Source of the DNA: Propionibacteriaceae bacterium
Lineage (GTDB): Bacteria > Actinomycetota > Actinomycetes > Propionibacteriales > Propionibacteriaceae
Reading direction: 5' to 3'
NCBI GenBank assembly: GCA_030532825.1
Contig: JAUNKK010000022.1
Span: 1-35,278, forward strand
Length of the DNA: 35,278 nucleotides
Numbering within the stretch: the stretch's first letter is position 1; the number at the start of each line of letters is the position of its first letter. The notes under the pieces were generated by a model, which worked only from the letters and a program-made list of their open reading frames with translations, did not search any database and had not been told where the DNA came from. Of this stretch, positions 8,227-15,314 are shown one piece after another. A program made the position numbers and the translations under genes.

Positions 8227-8254
8227 TTGCCAAGGCCCGGAACGGGAGTACGGT
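8227..8254 (+). promoter_or_regulatory. Candidate sigma-A-type promoter for hpf
   Basis: TTGCCA (8227-8232) and TACGGT (8249-8254) are separated by 16 nt, matching -35 and TANNNT -10 patterns just after the comF stop. Transcription would start near 8261 and give a leader of about 75 nt before the hpf ATG. Confidence 0.4.
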
Positions 8255-8267
8255 TAAGGAATGGAAA

Positions 8268-8309
8268 ACGCCAGTGGGACGGTGCCGAACGGCACGGTCG
8301 CGCTGGCGT
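8268..8309 (+). promoter_or_regulatory. Two-level stem-loop in the hpf leader
   Basis: ACGCCAG (8268-8274) pairs with CTGGCGT (8303-8309), enclosing an inner hairpin GTGCC-GAAC-GGCAC (8282-8295). The structure ends 17 nt before the AGGAGG of hpf. It could affect mRNA stability or translation; no known riboswitch class is recognised. Confidence 0.4.
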
Positions 8310-8336
8310 CGTGGTATCTCTAGCCTAGGAGGAGAC

Positions 8337-8945
8337 ATGGACGTCATCGTCACCGGTCGCCGTTGTACGATCAGCCCCGAACTCAAAGAACTGGTTCAGG
8401 ACCGGATCGCCACTGTGGAGAGGCTCCGGGACCGGGTCATCCGAGTAGAGGTTGAGTTCTCCGCTTCCGACGGCACCAGGAACCCTGCGGATGCCATTGA
8501 GGTACAGATCACGCTACGCAGCAAGGGACCGGTGATCCGCTCCGAGTCGAAGGCGAACGACAAAAATGTGGCCTTCGATCAGGCTTTCGACCGGCTCAAA
8601 GCGCAACTACGCAAGGCCGCCGACCGTCGCAAGACGCACCGCGGCCTGCGTTCTGCTGCCGTGGTGGAGGAGCTGCCCATCCCAGCTGCGCCCGAGACGC
8701 CATCTGAGCCTGAAAACGTGACCTACGAGGTCGCCGGGCTGGTGGTCAACGGCGATGGCCCGTTGGTCGTCCGGGAGAAGGACTTCGAGGCAACACCGCT
8801 GACGCTCGCTCAGGCCCTGGATGAGATGGAGCTCGTCGGCCACGATTTCTTCCTCTACGAGGATGCTGGCACGGGGCGTCCCTCGGTGGTGTACCGCCGC
8901 AAGGCCTACAACTACGGTGTGATCCACCTTAACGTCACCAAGTAA
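8337..8945 (+). CDS. hpf: Long-form ribosome hibernation promoting factor
   Basis: A 202-residue long HPF. The N-terminal S30AE domain (MDVIVTGRRCTISPELKELV to about residue 105) binds the 30S decoding region, and the C-terminal domain (about 145-202) mediates ribosome dimerisation or 100S formation: VVREKDFEATPLTLAQALDEMEL, GHDFFLYED, VYRRKAYNYGVIHL. It protects idle ribosomes in stationary phase and stress. The start at 8337 is set by AGGAGG at 8327-8332 and the MDVIVTG beginning; an upstream in-frame start at 8274 lies in the structured leader. It is followed by an intrinsic terminator. Confidence 0.96.
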   Translation: MDVIVTGRRCTISPELKELVQDRIATVERLRDRVIRVEVEFSASDGTRNPADAIEVQITLRSKGPVIRSESKANDKNVAFDQAFDRLKAQLRKAADRRKTHRGLRSAAVVEELPIPAAPETPSEPENVTYEVAGLVVNGDGPLVVREKDFEATPLTLAQALDEMELVGHDFFLYEDAGTGRPSVVYRRKAYNYGVIHLNVTK

Positions 8946-8954
8946 GACACCAGC

Positions 8955-8993
8955 AACTGTGGCGGTCCCTGCGCGTGGGACCGCCACAGTTTT
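8955..8993 (+). terminator. Intrinsic terminator after hpf
   Basis: A perfect 15-bp stem, AACTGTGGCGGTCCC (8955-8969) with its complement at 8977-8991, a 7-nt loop and a short T run (TTTT at 8990-8993). It begins 9 nt after the hpf stop and is the only convincing Rho-independent terminator I found. Confidence 0.9.
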
Positions 8994-9068
8994 GTGCAGG
9001 GCACCACCTAGCTAGGATGGAACGGGTATGCCCCAAGCCACCGACCCAAACTATGAAGGATCAAACAC

Positions 9069-11828
9069 GTGGGATTCATGGATTTCCTGAGCAACCTGGG
9101 CTCGGGTTCGCAATTGCGGAAGCTGCAGAAGGTTGCGGATCAGGTGAACCTGATCGAAGAGGACTTCCAGGCGATGTCGGATGCAGAACTCAAGGAGCAG
9201 ACCGCGACCTTCAAAGAACGGGCCGAGGACGGAGAGAGTTTAGACCGCCTGATGCCCGAGGTCTTCGCAACGGTCCGGGAAGCCTCCGTACGGGTCCTGA
9301 ACAAGCGTCACTTCGATGTCCAGATCATGGGCGGCGCCGCCCTTCACTGGGGCAACATCGCCGAGATGAAGACCGGCGAGGGGAAGACCCTGGTGGGGAC
9401 GCTGCCGTCCTTCTTGAATGCCCTGTCGGGCAAGGGCGTTCACATCGTCACGACCAATGACTATCTGGCTCAGTACCAGTCAGAACAGATGGGCCGCATC
9501 CACCATTTCCTCGGTCTTGAAGTAGGGGTGATTCTCGCCAGCATGACCCCCGAGCAACGGCGGGTCGCCTACGGGGCCGACATCACCTACGGCACCAATA
9601 ACGAGTTTGGTTTTGACTATCTTCGCGACAACATGGCCCTCAGCAGCAGTGACCTGGTGCAGCGCGGCCACCACTACGCCATCGTCGACGAGGTGGATTC
9701 CATCCTCATTGATGAGGCACGTACCCCGCTCATCATTTCCGGCCCCGCCCAGGACTCCCACGAGTGGTACCCGGTGTTCGCACGCCTGGTGCGCTCAATG
9801 ACCCGCGACCAGGACTACGAGGTTGACGAGAAAAAACGCACCATTGCGATCGGGGCCTCAGGTATCGAACTCGTCGAGGATCGCCTAGGCATCGACAACC
9901 TGTACGAGTCCGCGAACACCCCGCTCATCAGCTACCTGAACAACGCAATCAAGGCCAAAGAACTCTTCAAACGTGACAAGGACTACGTGGTTTTGGGCGA
10001 CGAGATCCTGATCGTCGATGAGCACACGGGTCGCACCCTGGCTGGCCGCCGCTACAACGAGGGCCTGCACCAGGCACTTGAGGCGAAGGAAGGCGTCAAG
10101 ATCAAAGACGAGTATCAGACGCTGGCCACTGTCACGCTGCAAAACTATTTCCGCATGTACGACAAGCTGGCGGGCATGACCGGCACCGCCAAGACGGAGG
10201 AGTCAGAGTTCCAGAAGATCTACGGCCTCGGGGTGATCCCCATCCCAACGAATATGCCAATGATCCGAGAGGACCAGCGGGACAAGATCTACCGCACGCA
10301 GGAAGCGAAATACCAAGCCATCATTGAAGATGTTCAAAAGCGCCATGAAAAAGGCCAACCCGTTCTGATCGGCACGGCATCTGTTGCGAAGTCCGAGTTG
10401 TTGTCGGGGATGTTGAAGAAGGCCGGCATCCCACACGAGGTGCTCAACGCAAAGCAGCATGCCCGGGAGGCGGCCGTCGTCGCCCAGGCAGGCCGGAAGG
10501 GCGCCGTCACAGTCTCGACGAACATGGCGGGGCGTGGCACCGATATCATGCTGGGGGGGAACCCCGAGTTCCTTGCGGACCTTCAGCTACGCAAACAAGG
10601 ACTCGATCCTGTTGATTCTCCAGAGGAATACGAGGCCCAATGGCCCGACACCCTCAAGGCTATTGAAGAGCAGGTCGCTGCCGAGCATGAGGAGGTTGTT
10701 GAGGCCGGCGGGCTGTACGTTATTGGATCGGAGCGCCACGAGTCGCGGCGTATCGACAATCAGCTTCGCGGGCGTTCTGGGCGCCAGGGCGACCCAGGTG
10801 AATCACGCTTCTACCTGTCGCTGTCGGACGACCTGATGCGCCTGTTCCGGCCGGAGATGCTGGAACGCGCCTTACTGATGCTGAAGGTGCCCGACGACGT
10901 TCCGATTGATTCCAAGTCGGTCAGCAACGCTATCGAGTCGGCGCAGAAACAGGTGGAAAGCCAAAACTTCGAGATGCGCAAGAACGTTCTCAAATATGAC
11001 GACGTGATGAACCGGCAACGGCATGTTGTCTACCGCGATCGTCGGCGTGTGCTGGACGGGGCCGATCTGTCGGAGCAACTGCGTGATCGCGCCGCGGAAG
11101 TCGTGGGGGCGGTGGTCCGCCAACACACCGTGGGGGTGCCCGAGGACTGGGACTTTGACATGCTGTTCAGCGAGTTGAAGACTCTGTATCCGGTTGGTTT
11201 GGATCAGTCAGCCATTGAAGAGGAGATCCCCACTCAGGAGGAACTCGTCGAGCAGTTTGGCGACGACATCCGGGCAGCGTATGACGCCCGCGAAGAGGCC
11301 TTGGGTGCAGAAACCATGCGGGAACTGGAACGACAGGTGTTGCTGTCCGTCGTGGACCGCAACTGGCGCGAACACCTTTACGAGATGGATTACCTCCGGG
11401 AGGGCATCGGGCTGCGCGCCATGGCGCAGCGCGATCCGCTGGTGGAATACCAACGCGAGGGTGGCGACATGTTTATCGCCATGCGCGAAGCTTCGTTCGA
11501 GCAGACTGTCGGCATGCTCTTCAACCTGGAAGTCACGCAACCGGAGCCCGTGAGTGTCGGCGTGGTCAAGGACGCCGACGGAAAAGCGGAGGATATCCTC
11601 GCCAAGGTGGCTCAGGAGCCCGAGAAAGCCGCCAAGGACAAACGCAAGACGCCCCTGGCTAAGGGGCTGGAGGGCAAGAAGCAAGAGAACCTGACCTATT
11701 CCGCCCCTGACGAGTCCGGGGAGGCAACTACCACCCGTGCGGGGTCCAAGCAGCCGACAAAGCGTTCCACGGCGAGCGGCGGCGGGAACCGCGCGGCTCG
11801 ACGTAAGGCAGCCAAGCGCAAGCGATGA
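9069..11828 (+). CDS. secA: Preprotein translocase ATPase SecA
   Basis: A 919-residue motor that drives unfolded secretory proteins through SecYEG. Walker A GEGKT lies at about residues 103-107. TTNDYLAQ, the Walker B region [63 protein letters not shown] and the second motor motif [13 protein letters not shown] follow, with the helical scaffold [17 protein letters not shown] after that. The C terminus is a Lys/Arg-rich tail ([13 protein letters not shown]) without the Cys-rich zinc domain of enterobacterial SecA, as in housekeeping actinobacterial SecA1. AAGGA at 9056-9060 is 8 nt before the GTG at 9069, favouring it over the ATG at 9078. Position after hpf matches the conserved actinobacterial order. 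Confidence 0.97.
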   Translation: MGFMDFLSNLGSGSQLRKLQKVADQVNLIEEDFQAMSDAELKEQTATFKERAEDGESLDRLMPEVFATVREASVRVLNKRHFDVQIMGGAALHWGNIAEMKTGEGKTLVGTLPSFLNALSGKGVHIVTTNDYLAQYQSEQMGRIHHFLGLEVGVILASMTPEQRRVAYGADITYGTNNEFGFDYLRDNMALSSSDLVQRGHHYAIVDEVDSILIDEARTPLIISGPAQDSHEWYPVFARLVRSMTRDQDYEVDEKKRTIAIGASGIELVEDRLGIDNLYESANTPLISYLNNAIKAKELFKRDKDYVVLGDEILIVDEHTGRTLAGRRYNEGLHQALEAKEGVKIKDEYQTLATVTLQNYFRMYDKLAGMTGTAKTEESEFQKIYGLGVIPIPTNMPMIREDQRDKIYRTQEAKYQAIIEDVQKRHEKGQPVLIGTASVAKSELLSGMLKKAGIPHEVLNAKQHAREAAVVAQAGRKGAVTVSTNMAGRGTDIMLGGNPEFLADLQLRKQGLDPVDSPEEYEAQWPDTLKAIEEQVAAEHEEVVEAGGLYVIGSERHESRRIDNQLRGRSGRQGDPGESRFYLSLSDDLMRLFRPEMLERALLMLKVPDDVPIDSKSVSNAIESAQKQVESQNFEMRKNVLKYDDVMNRQRHVVYRDRRRVLDGADLSEQLRDRAAEVVGAVVRQHTVGVPEDWDFDMLFSELKTLYPVGLDQSAIEEEIPTQEELVEQFGDDIRAAYDAREEALGAETMRELERQVLLSVVDRNWREHLYEMDYLREGIGLRAMAQRDPLVEYQREGGDMFIAMREASFEQTVGMLFNLEVTQPEPVSVGVVKDADGKAEDILAKVAQEPEKAAKDKRKTPLAKGLEGKKQENLTYSAPDESGEATTTRAGSKQPTKRSTASGGGNRAARRKAAKRKR

Positions 11829-11835
11829 GCCAGAG

Positions 11836-12159
11836 TCAGGCGGGGAAACCCACGACTTTAAGCTCCGAACATAGCCAGCGTGCGCCACAATCCAGCCGAA
11901 TGGTGCAGGCTAGCCACCGGTTCTGGATCTGAAGCGTACCGCAAGCCTCGACGCAGGTGGCCGCTGGGCTTTTGATCCACAACGATCCGGCGGTTCGCAC
12001 CTTGAAACGGGGCGCATCCCAGTAGGCAACTAATTGGGCAAAGGCACGGGGCGTCAGGTGTGGCCGGATTTGGTGTAGGGAACGGGCCCCGAGGATCGCG
12101 TCGAAGGTAGCCCGCGCTAAGGCACAGGCGGCGGCGGGAACAGAGTTCTGGTGAGTCAT
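11836..12159 (-). CDS. Rv3235-like protein (DUF6459)
   Basis: A 107-residue protein convergent with secA. It shows the helical start ALARATFDAILGARSLHQIRPHLTPRAFAQL followed by beta strands (GSLWIKSPAATCVEACGTLQIQNRWLACTIRLD, then a W-rich strand), the layout of the Rv3235 family found beside secA in many actinobacteria. The function is unknown; the folded part resembles a small cone or NTF2-like domain. The ATG at 12159 is chosen over a GTG at 12165 because a TAGCGT -10 element lies exactly 6 nt before it. The stop is 7 nt from the secA stop. Confidence 0.75.
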   Translation of the reverse strand: MTHQNSVPAAACALARATFDAILGARSLHQIRPHLTPRAFAQLVAYWDAPRFKVRTAGSLWIKSPAATCVEACGTLQIQNRWLACTIRLDCGARWLCSELKVVGFPA

Positions 12160-12165
12160 GGCCAC

Positions 12166-12176
12166 ACGCTAAGCGT
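12166..12176 (-). promoter_or_regulatory. Leaderless -10 inside a palindrome (DUF6459 gene)
   Basis: TAGCGT on the minus strand (12166-12171) is followed by 6 nt and the ATG. It is embedded in the inverted repeat ACGCT-A-AGCGT (12166-12176), so a bound protein would cover the -10. No -35 is visible. Confidence 0.45.
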
Positions 12177-12211
12177 GGGCATGTCGCGCGGGCGAGGAAA
12201 TCCCGGCATTT

Positions 12212-12283
12212 GGCAACACAGTGCAAGGGATCGACAACACCTTCCCTTCCTGTGACAACACCACCCAGCTGCGCGACAACACC
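12212..12283 (+). repeat. Four 21-bp-spaced direct repeats (iterons)
   Basis: GACAACACC occurs at 12233-12241, 12254-12262 and 12275-12283, exactly 21 bp apart, and a degenerate copy GGCAACACA sits at 12212-12220 in the same register. The bases between copies are not conserved. The array lies midway between the divergent starts at 12159 and 12325, on one face of the helix (two turns per unit), as expected for a regulator-binding array. No known actinobacterial box is recognised. Confidence 0.8.
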
Positions 12284-12312
12284 GGCTCCCGCCAGGCTTC
12301 GGGAAGGGGATC

Positions 12313-12318
12313 TACAGT
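12313..12318 (+). promoter_or_regulatory. -10 element of leaderless DUF6912-like gene
   Basis: TACAGT is followed by 6 nt and the GTG at 12325. No -35 motif is seen at the proper distance; the last iteron is centred at about -46 relative to the start, where an activator would touch RNA polymerase. Confidence 0.45.
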
Positions 12319-12324
12319 TGTGCC

Positions 12325-12795
12325 GTGGCCAAGGAACTTATCTTCATCCCGATTGCCCGCTCCGAACTCGGGGCCATTGATGGCTCCTTGTCGTTGACGC
12401 AGCGGTCGGCGCACCGCGTGACCTCTGAGTTGCTGGCTGCCCTGGAGTACTCCCCGGAGCAGCAGGAGGATGCGGAGTACGCAGCATTGGTGCTGGCCTC
12501 TGTGGCCGCGCTAGCGGCCTTCGGCGAACGCCTCGTGCTGGTGGCCGAAGTGGACTCCACGTTCATCACGCCCGGTGATGATCTGCCCAACGGGGCCTGC
12601 ATCGTTGCGAAGGTGAGGCCCCAAAACATGACATGTTGGTTTAGCGAAGCCCCCGGTGTGGATTCCTCCGGAGCCGCAGCAGCAGCTCACGGGCTGGACA
12701 TCGATACCGCATGGGGCTTCGACGAGGTCCAAGACCTGCTCCGCGAGTCGGATCTGCTGTGGAACGATGTAGAGGAATACCGCCGGGGGCTGTGA
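12325..12795 (+). CDS. DUF6912-like small actinobacterial protein
   Basis: A 156-residue cytoplasmic protein. The N-terminal strand ELIFIPIARSELGAI, the helix with EYSPEQQEDAEYAALVLASVAAL, the strand RLVLVAEVD and the acidic C-terminal helix DEVQDLLRESDLLWNDVEEYRRGL fit the DUF6912 pattern as I recall it; this assignment is moderate. No catalytic motif is visible. The GTG start follows a TACAGT -10 by 6 nt and has no Shine-Dalgarno. It is convergent with the next gene at a gap of 9 nt. Confidence 0.65.
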   Translation: MAKELIFIPIARSELGAIDGSLSLTQRSAHRVTSELLAALEYSPEQQEDAEYAALVLASVAALAAFGERLVLVAEVDSTFITPGDDLPNGACIVAKVRPQNMTCWFSEAPGVDSSGAAAAAHGLDIDTAWGFDEVQDLLRESDLLWNDVEEYRRGL

Positions 12796-12804
12796 GGGAG
12801 AGGA

Positions 12805-13281
12805 TCAGCCCTGCGTCAGCCAGGCGTTGGCTCGCCGCTCAATGCCGGCGAAGGCTCGGGCGATCATCGGCTCGACCTGCCCTTCGACCTTCTTGCCAAC
12901 GAGGGGAATCTTGACGACGAGTTCGCCCTTGTAGACCGCCTCTGAAGTGGACTCCCCGGTGGGGGACAGGTCAGCGGCCGCTTCCACGTTGACGGGGGCT
13001 CCGATCACATCGACGGTGAACACGCCTTTGCGGACGCCTGCACCGTCGGGCTCTCCCCAGGTGAAGGACTGATTGAGCCTGATGCCCCTGCCGAAGAACT
13101 TCGAAATCGACTCCGGGGCGGGCAGAGTCAGGTCGAGGTGGGTGACCTCGCCTTCGATACGGACCGTGTGCTCCAAAGCCCCGGCGTGCTGTGCCACGTC
13201 GTCGATGAAGGCCTCGTTGCGGAAGAGTGCGGCGACCTGGTCGGGGGTGCCGCTAAAAACATGCTTGTAGTTAAGCTCCAT
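12805..13281 (-). CDS. DUF2505 family protein
   Basis: A 158-residue protein with the START/SRPBCC-like layout of DUF2505: an initial strand ELNYKHVFSGTPDQVAALFRNEAFIDDVA, several beta strands (TVRIEGEVTHLDLTLPA, FTVDVIGAPVNVEAAADL, AVYKGELVVKIPLVG) and a long C-terminal helix KVEGQVEPMIARAFAGIERR. Such folds bind small hydrophobic ligands; nothing more specific can be said. The ATG is preceded by a TAGATT -10 at 6 nt, indicating a leaderless transcript. The gene is divergent from the PHP gene. Confidence 0.85.
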   Translation of the reverse strand: MELNYKHVFSGTPDQVAALFRNEAFIDDVAQHAGALEHTVRIEGEVTHLDLTLPAPESISKFFGRGIRLNQSFTWGEPDGAGVRKGVFTVDVIGAPVNVEAAADLSPTGESTSEAVYKGELVVKIPLVGKKVEGQVEPMIARAFAGIERRANAWLTQG

Positions 13282-13287
13282 GGCACC

Positions 13288-13293
13288 AATCTA
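13288..13293 (-). promoter_or_regulatory. -10 element of leaderless DUF2505 gene
   Basis: TAGATT on the minus strand, 6 nt before the ATG at 13281, fits TANNNT with leaderless spacing. No strong -35. Confidence 0.45.
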
Positions 13294-13330
13294 GCGGTGG
13301 TTCGCCGGGGTGCTCAGCGAGCCTAGTGGC

Positions 13331-13336
13331 TAGGCT
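13331..13336 (+). promoter_or_regulatory. -10 element of leaderless PHP gene
   Basis: TAGGCT is followed by 7 nt and the ATG at 13344. It overlaps the inverted repeat CCTAG-TGG-CTAGG (13322-13334), a possible operator. The GAGG at 13337-13340 is only 3 nt from the ATG, a poor Shine-Dalgarno position. Confidence 0.4.
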
Positions 13337-13343
13337 GAGGGCT

Positions 13344-14195
13344 ATGAGGATCGACCTGCACACTCATTCCCGGGTCAGCGATGGCACGGATACTCCAACG
13401 GCGCTTGCGATGAAGGCTTTCCAAGCCGGTTTGGACGTTATTGCGTTGACGGATCACGACACCTTCGATGGGGTGGCCGAGGCGGCTGAAGCTGGGAAAC
13501 GAATCGGTCTGAAGGTGTTAACCGGGATTGAGATCTCCTGTAAGCATGAAGGCCGTACGGTGCATCTATTGGGCTACGGCTGCGATGTGTGGGACCGCGG
13601 CCTCAACGAGGAACTAGCCAAGATCCGCGTCGGACGCACCCAACGGCTACCCGAGATGTGTCGGCGACTGACAGAGTTGGGGTATCCCATCACCCTCGAA
13701 GAGGTCATGGCGACCGCCCAGGGAGCGCCGTCGCTGGGGCGGCCACACGTGGCCGACACACTCGCGGCCAAGGGCGTCGTGGCGAACCGGCAAGAGGCCT
13801 TCGACACGTTCCTGGCGCCCGGTAAGCCCGCCTATGTGCCGCGCTACTCGGTCGAAGTGGGCAAAGCCATCGATCTTGTACATGCCGCCCACGGGGTGGC
13901 AGTGCTGGCTCATCCTTGGGCACCCATCACGCGGGAGGCACTGAGCGCCCCGGTAATTGAGCAACTGGTTCGCGAACATGAACTGGAGGGCATTGAAACG
14001 GATCACAACGACCACGACCGGGAAACCCGGTTGCTGTTGTTCGAGATGGGGGCTCGACTGGGTCTGTTGCGCACTGGCTCCAGTGACTATCACGGTTCGG
14101 CTCGGCCAGAGCGAACGCTGGGCTGCTTCACTACCCGCAAGAGCGCCTACCTTGAGCTGATCGCCCGCATCAGGGCGCGCGGAGGCGTGGCGTGA
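13344..14195 (+). CDS. PHP-domain phosphoesterase (RNase AM/YciV type)
   Basis: A 283-residue metal-dependent phosphoesterase. PHP motifs are in order: HTHSRVSDG (residues 6-14), LTDHDT, the metal-binding Glu in GIEISC, HLLGYG, a mid-protein GRPHVAD, VLAHPW, and TGSSDYHG near the C terminus. This arrangement matches the COG0613 branch, which includes the 5'-3' exonuclease RNase AM (YciV/TrpH) and nucleotide phosphatases; the actual substrate here is not known. The ATG at 13344 is chosen over an upstream GTG at 13326, which would lie before the predicted transcription start. trpS follows 33 nt downstream with its own promoter. Confidence 0.9.
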   Translation: MRIDLHTHSRVSDGTDTPTALAMKAFQAGLDVIALTDHDTFDGVAEAAEAGKRIGLKVLTGIEISCKHEGRTVHLLGYGCDVWDRGLNEELAKIRVGRTQRLPEMCRRLTELGYPITLEEVMATAQGAPSLGRPHVADTLAAKGVVANRQEAFDTFLAPGKPAYVPRYSVEVGKAIDLVHAAHGVAVLAHPWAPITREALSAPVIEQLVREHELEGIETDHNDHDRETRLLLFEMGARLGLLRTGSSDYHGSARPERTLGCFTTRKSAYLELIARIRARGGVA

Positions 14196-14221
14196 CGCGC
14201 CGACTTCGTCGGCGATAAGGT
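14192..14221 (+). promoter_or_regulatory. trpS promoter with palindrome in the spacer
   Basis: GTGACG (14192-14197, sharing TGAC with the -35 consensus) and TAAGGT (14216-14221, TANNNT) are 18 nt apart, and the ATG at 14229 follows 7 nt later. The spacer is almost exactly filled by the inverted repeat CGCCGAC-TTC-GTCGGCG (14198-14214), a possible operator. As RNA, the repeat would lie in the PHP transcript and could fold, but there is no T run. Confidence 0.5.
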
Positions 14222-14228
14222 GACCCGC

Positions 14229-15314
14229 ATGGAACCCGAGAACACGATTGACACCGAGAAATCCCTGCTGCGTTCGGAAGAGCGCAGCCGAGAGATTGAG
14301 GCCGAGATCGTCCAGCGCCCCGAACGGTTCCGGCTCCTGACGGGGGATCGCCCGACCGGGGCCCTGCACATCGGGCACTATTTCGGCTCGCTCCAGAACC
14401 GAGTCCGACTGCAAAACGCCGGTATAGAGACGTTCCTGATCATCGCTGACTATCAGGTCATCTACGACCGGGACGGCGTGGGGGACTTGAAAACCAACGT
14501 ATACAACATGGTGGCGGATTATGTCGCTGCCGGAATTGACCCCGATAAGACCGTCATCTTCACGCACTCGGCCGTGACCGCGCTGAACCAGTTGCTACTG
14601 CCCTTCCTGGCGCTCGTCACTGACGCAGAGTTGCGCCGGAACCCCACGGTCAAAGACGAGTTGGCTGCCTCCAACCGACCGATGTCGGGGCTGATGCTGA
14701 CTTTCCCTGTCCACCAGGCGGCAGACATCCTGTTCTGTAAGGCGAACCTGGTGCCAGTGGGTAAAGACCAGCTGCCGCATGTCGAGCAAACCCGGGTGAT
14801 CGCGCGACGGTTTGACGAGCGCTATGGGCGCGTCGATCCAGCCCAACCCATTTTCCCTGAACCCGAGTCGTTGCTTAGCCGCAGCGGCACCATCTTGGGG
14901 CTAGACGGAAACAAGATGAGCAAGTCGCGCAGCAACACCATCGAACTCGGCATGACCGCGGATCAGACCGCGAAGCTGCTGAAGCGGGCGGTCACCGATT
15001 CGGACCGGAACATCACTTACGACCCGGTGAACCGGCCGGAGGTGTCAAACCTGGTCAATATCACGGCGCTCTGCCTGGACCGCGAACCCGCCGAGGTCGC
15101 TGCCGAGATTGGCGATGGCGGGGGCGGCGGTCTGAAGAAGCTAGCGACGGCGGCGGTTAACGACTTCTTCGCGGAGCACCGTGCCCGCCGGGAGGAACTC
15201 ATCAAAAGTCCCGATGAACTAAAGTCGATCCTCCGCCGCGGCAACGAGCGGGCGACGGAGGTCGCGGAGACCACCTTGGCGGAGGTCCGTCAGGCCATGA
15301 GCATGAACTACTGA
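14229..15314 (+). CDS. trpS: Tryptophanyl-tRNA synthetase, TrpRS-II-like
   Basis: A 361-residue class I synthetase charging tRNA-Trp. The HIGH motif appears as ALHIGHYFGSL (about residues 41-51) and the KMSKS loop as GNKMSKSRSN. NPTVKDEL, PVHQAADILF and PVGKDQLPHVEQTR are the amino-acid pocket segments. LLTGDRPTGALHIGH and the C-terminal EVAETTLAEVRQAM resemble the second type of bacterial TrpRS (Deinococcus TrpRS II, Streptomyces TrpRS1) more than the common form. An N-terminal extension of about 30 charged residues precedes the Rossmann fold. The ATG at 14229 is preferred over a GTG at 14220 because the GTG overlaps the predicted -10. Its 3' end overlaps the convergent helicase gene by 7 nt. 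Confidence 0.93.
   Translation: MEPENTIDTEKSLLRSEERSREIEAEIVQRPERFRLLTGDRPTGALHIGHYFGSLQNRVRLQNAGIETFLIIADYQVIYDRDGVGDLKTNVYNMVADYVAAGIDPDKTVIFTHSAVTALNQLLLPFLALVTDAELRRNPTVKDELAASNRPMSGLMLTFPVHQAADILFCKANLVPVGKDQLPHVEQTRVIARRFDERYGRVDPAQPIFPEPESLLSRSGTILGLDGNKMSKSRSNTIELGMTADQTAKLLKRAVTDSDRNITYDPVNRPEVSNLVNITALCLDREPAEVAAEIGDGGGGGLKKLATAAVNDFFAEHRARREELIKSPDELKSILRRGNERATEVAETTLAEVRQAMSMNY

Noticed and set aside
8975-9460. 161-codon + strand frame across the hpf-secA junction
   Set aside because: It overlaps secA in another frame and starts inside the hpf terminator; Arg/Gly-rich shadow.
11208-11888. 226-codon minus-strand frame antisense to secA
   Set aside because: secA is unambiguous on the other strand; Leu/Gly-rich shadow.
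13647-14567. 306-codon minus-strand frame antisense to the PHP and trpS genes
   Set aside because: Both genes on the + strand have intact catalytic motifs; no family is recognisable in the antisense frame.
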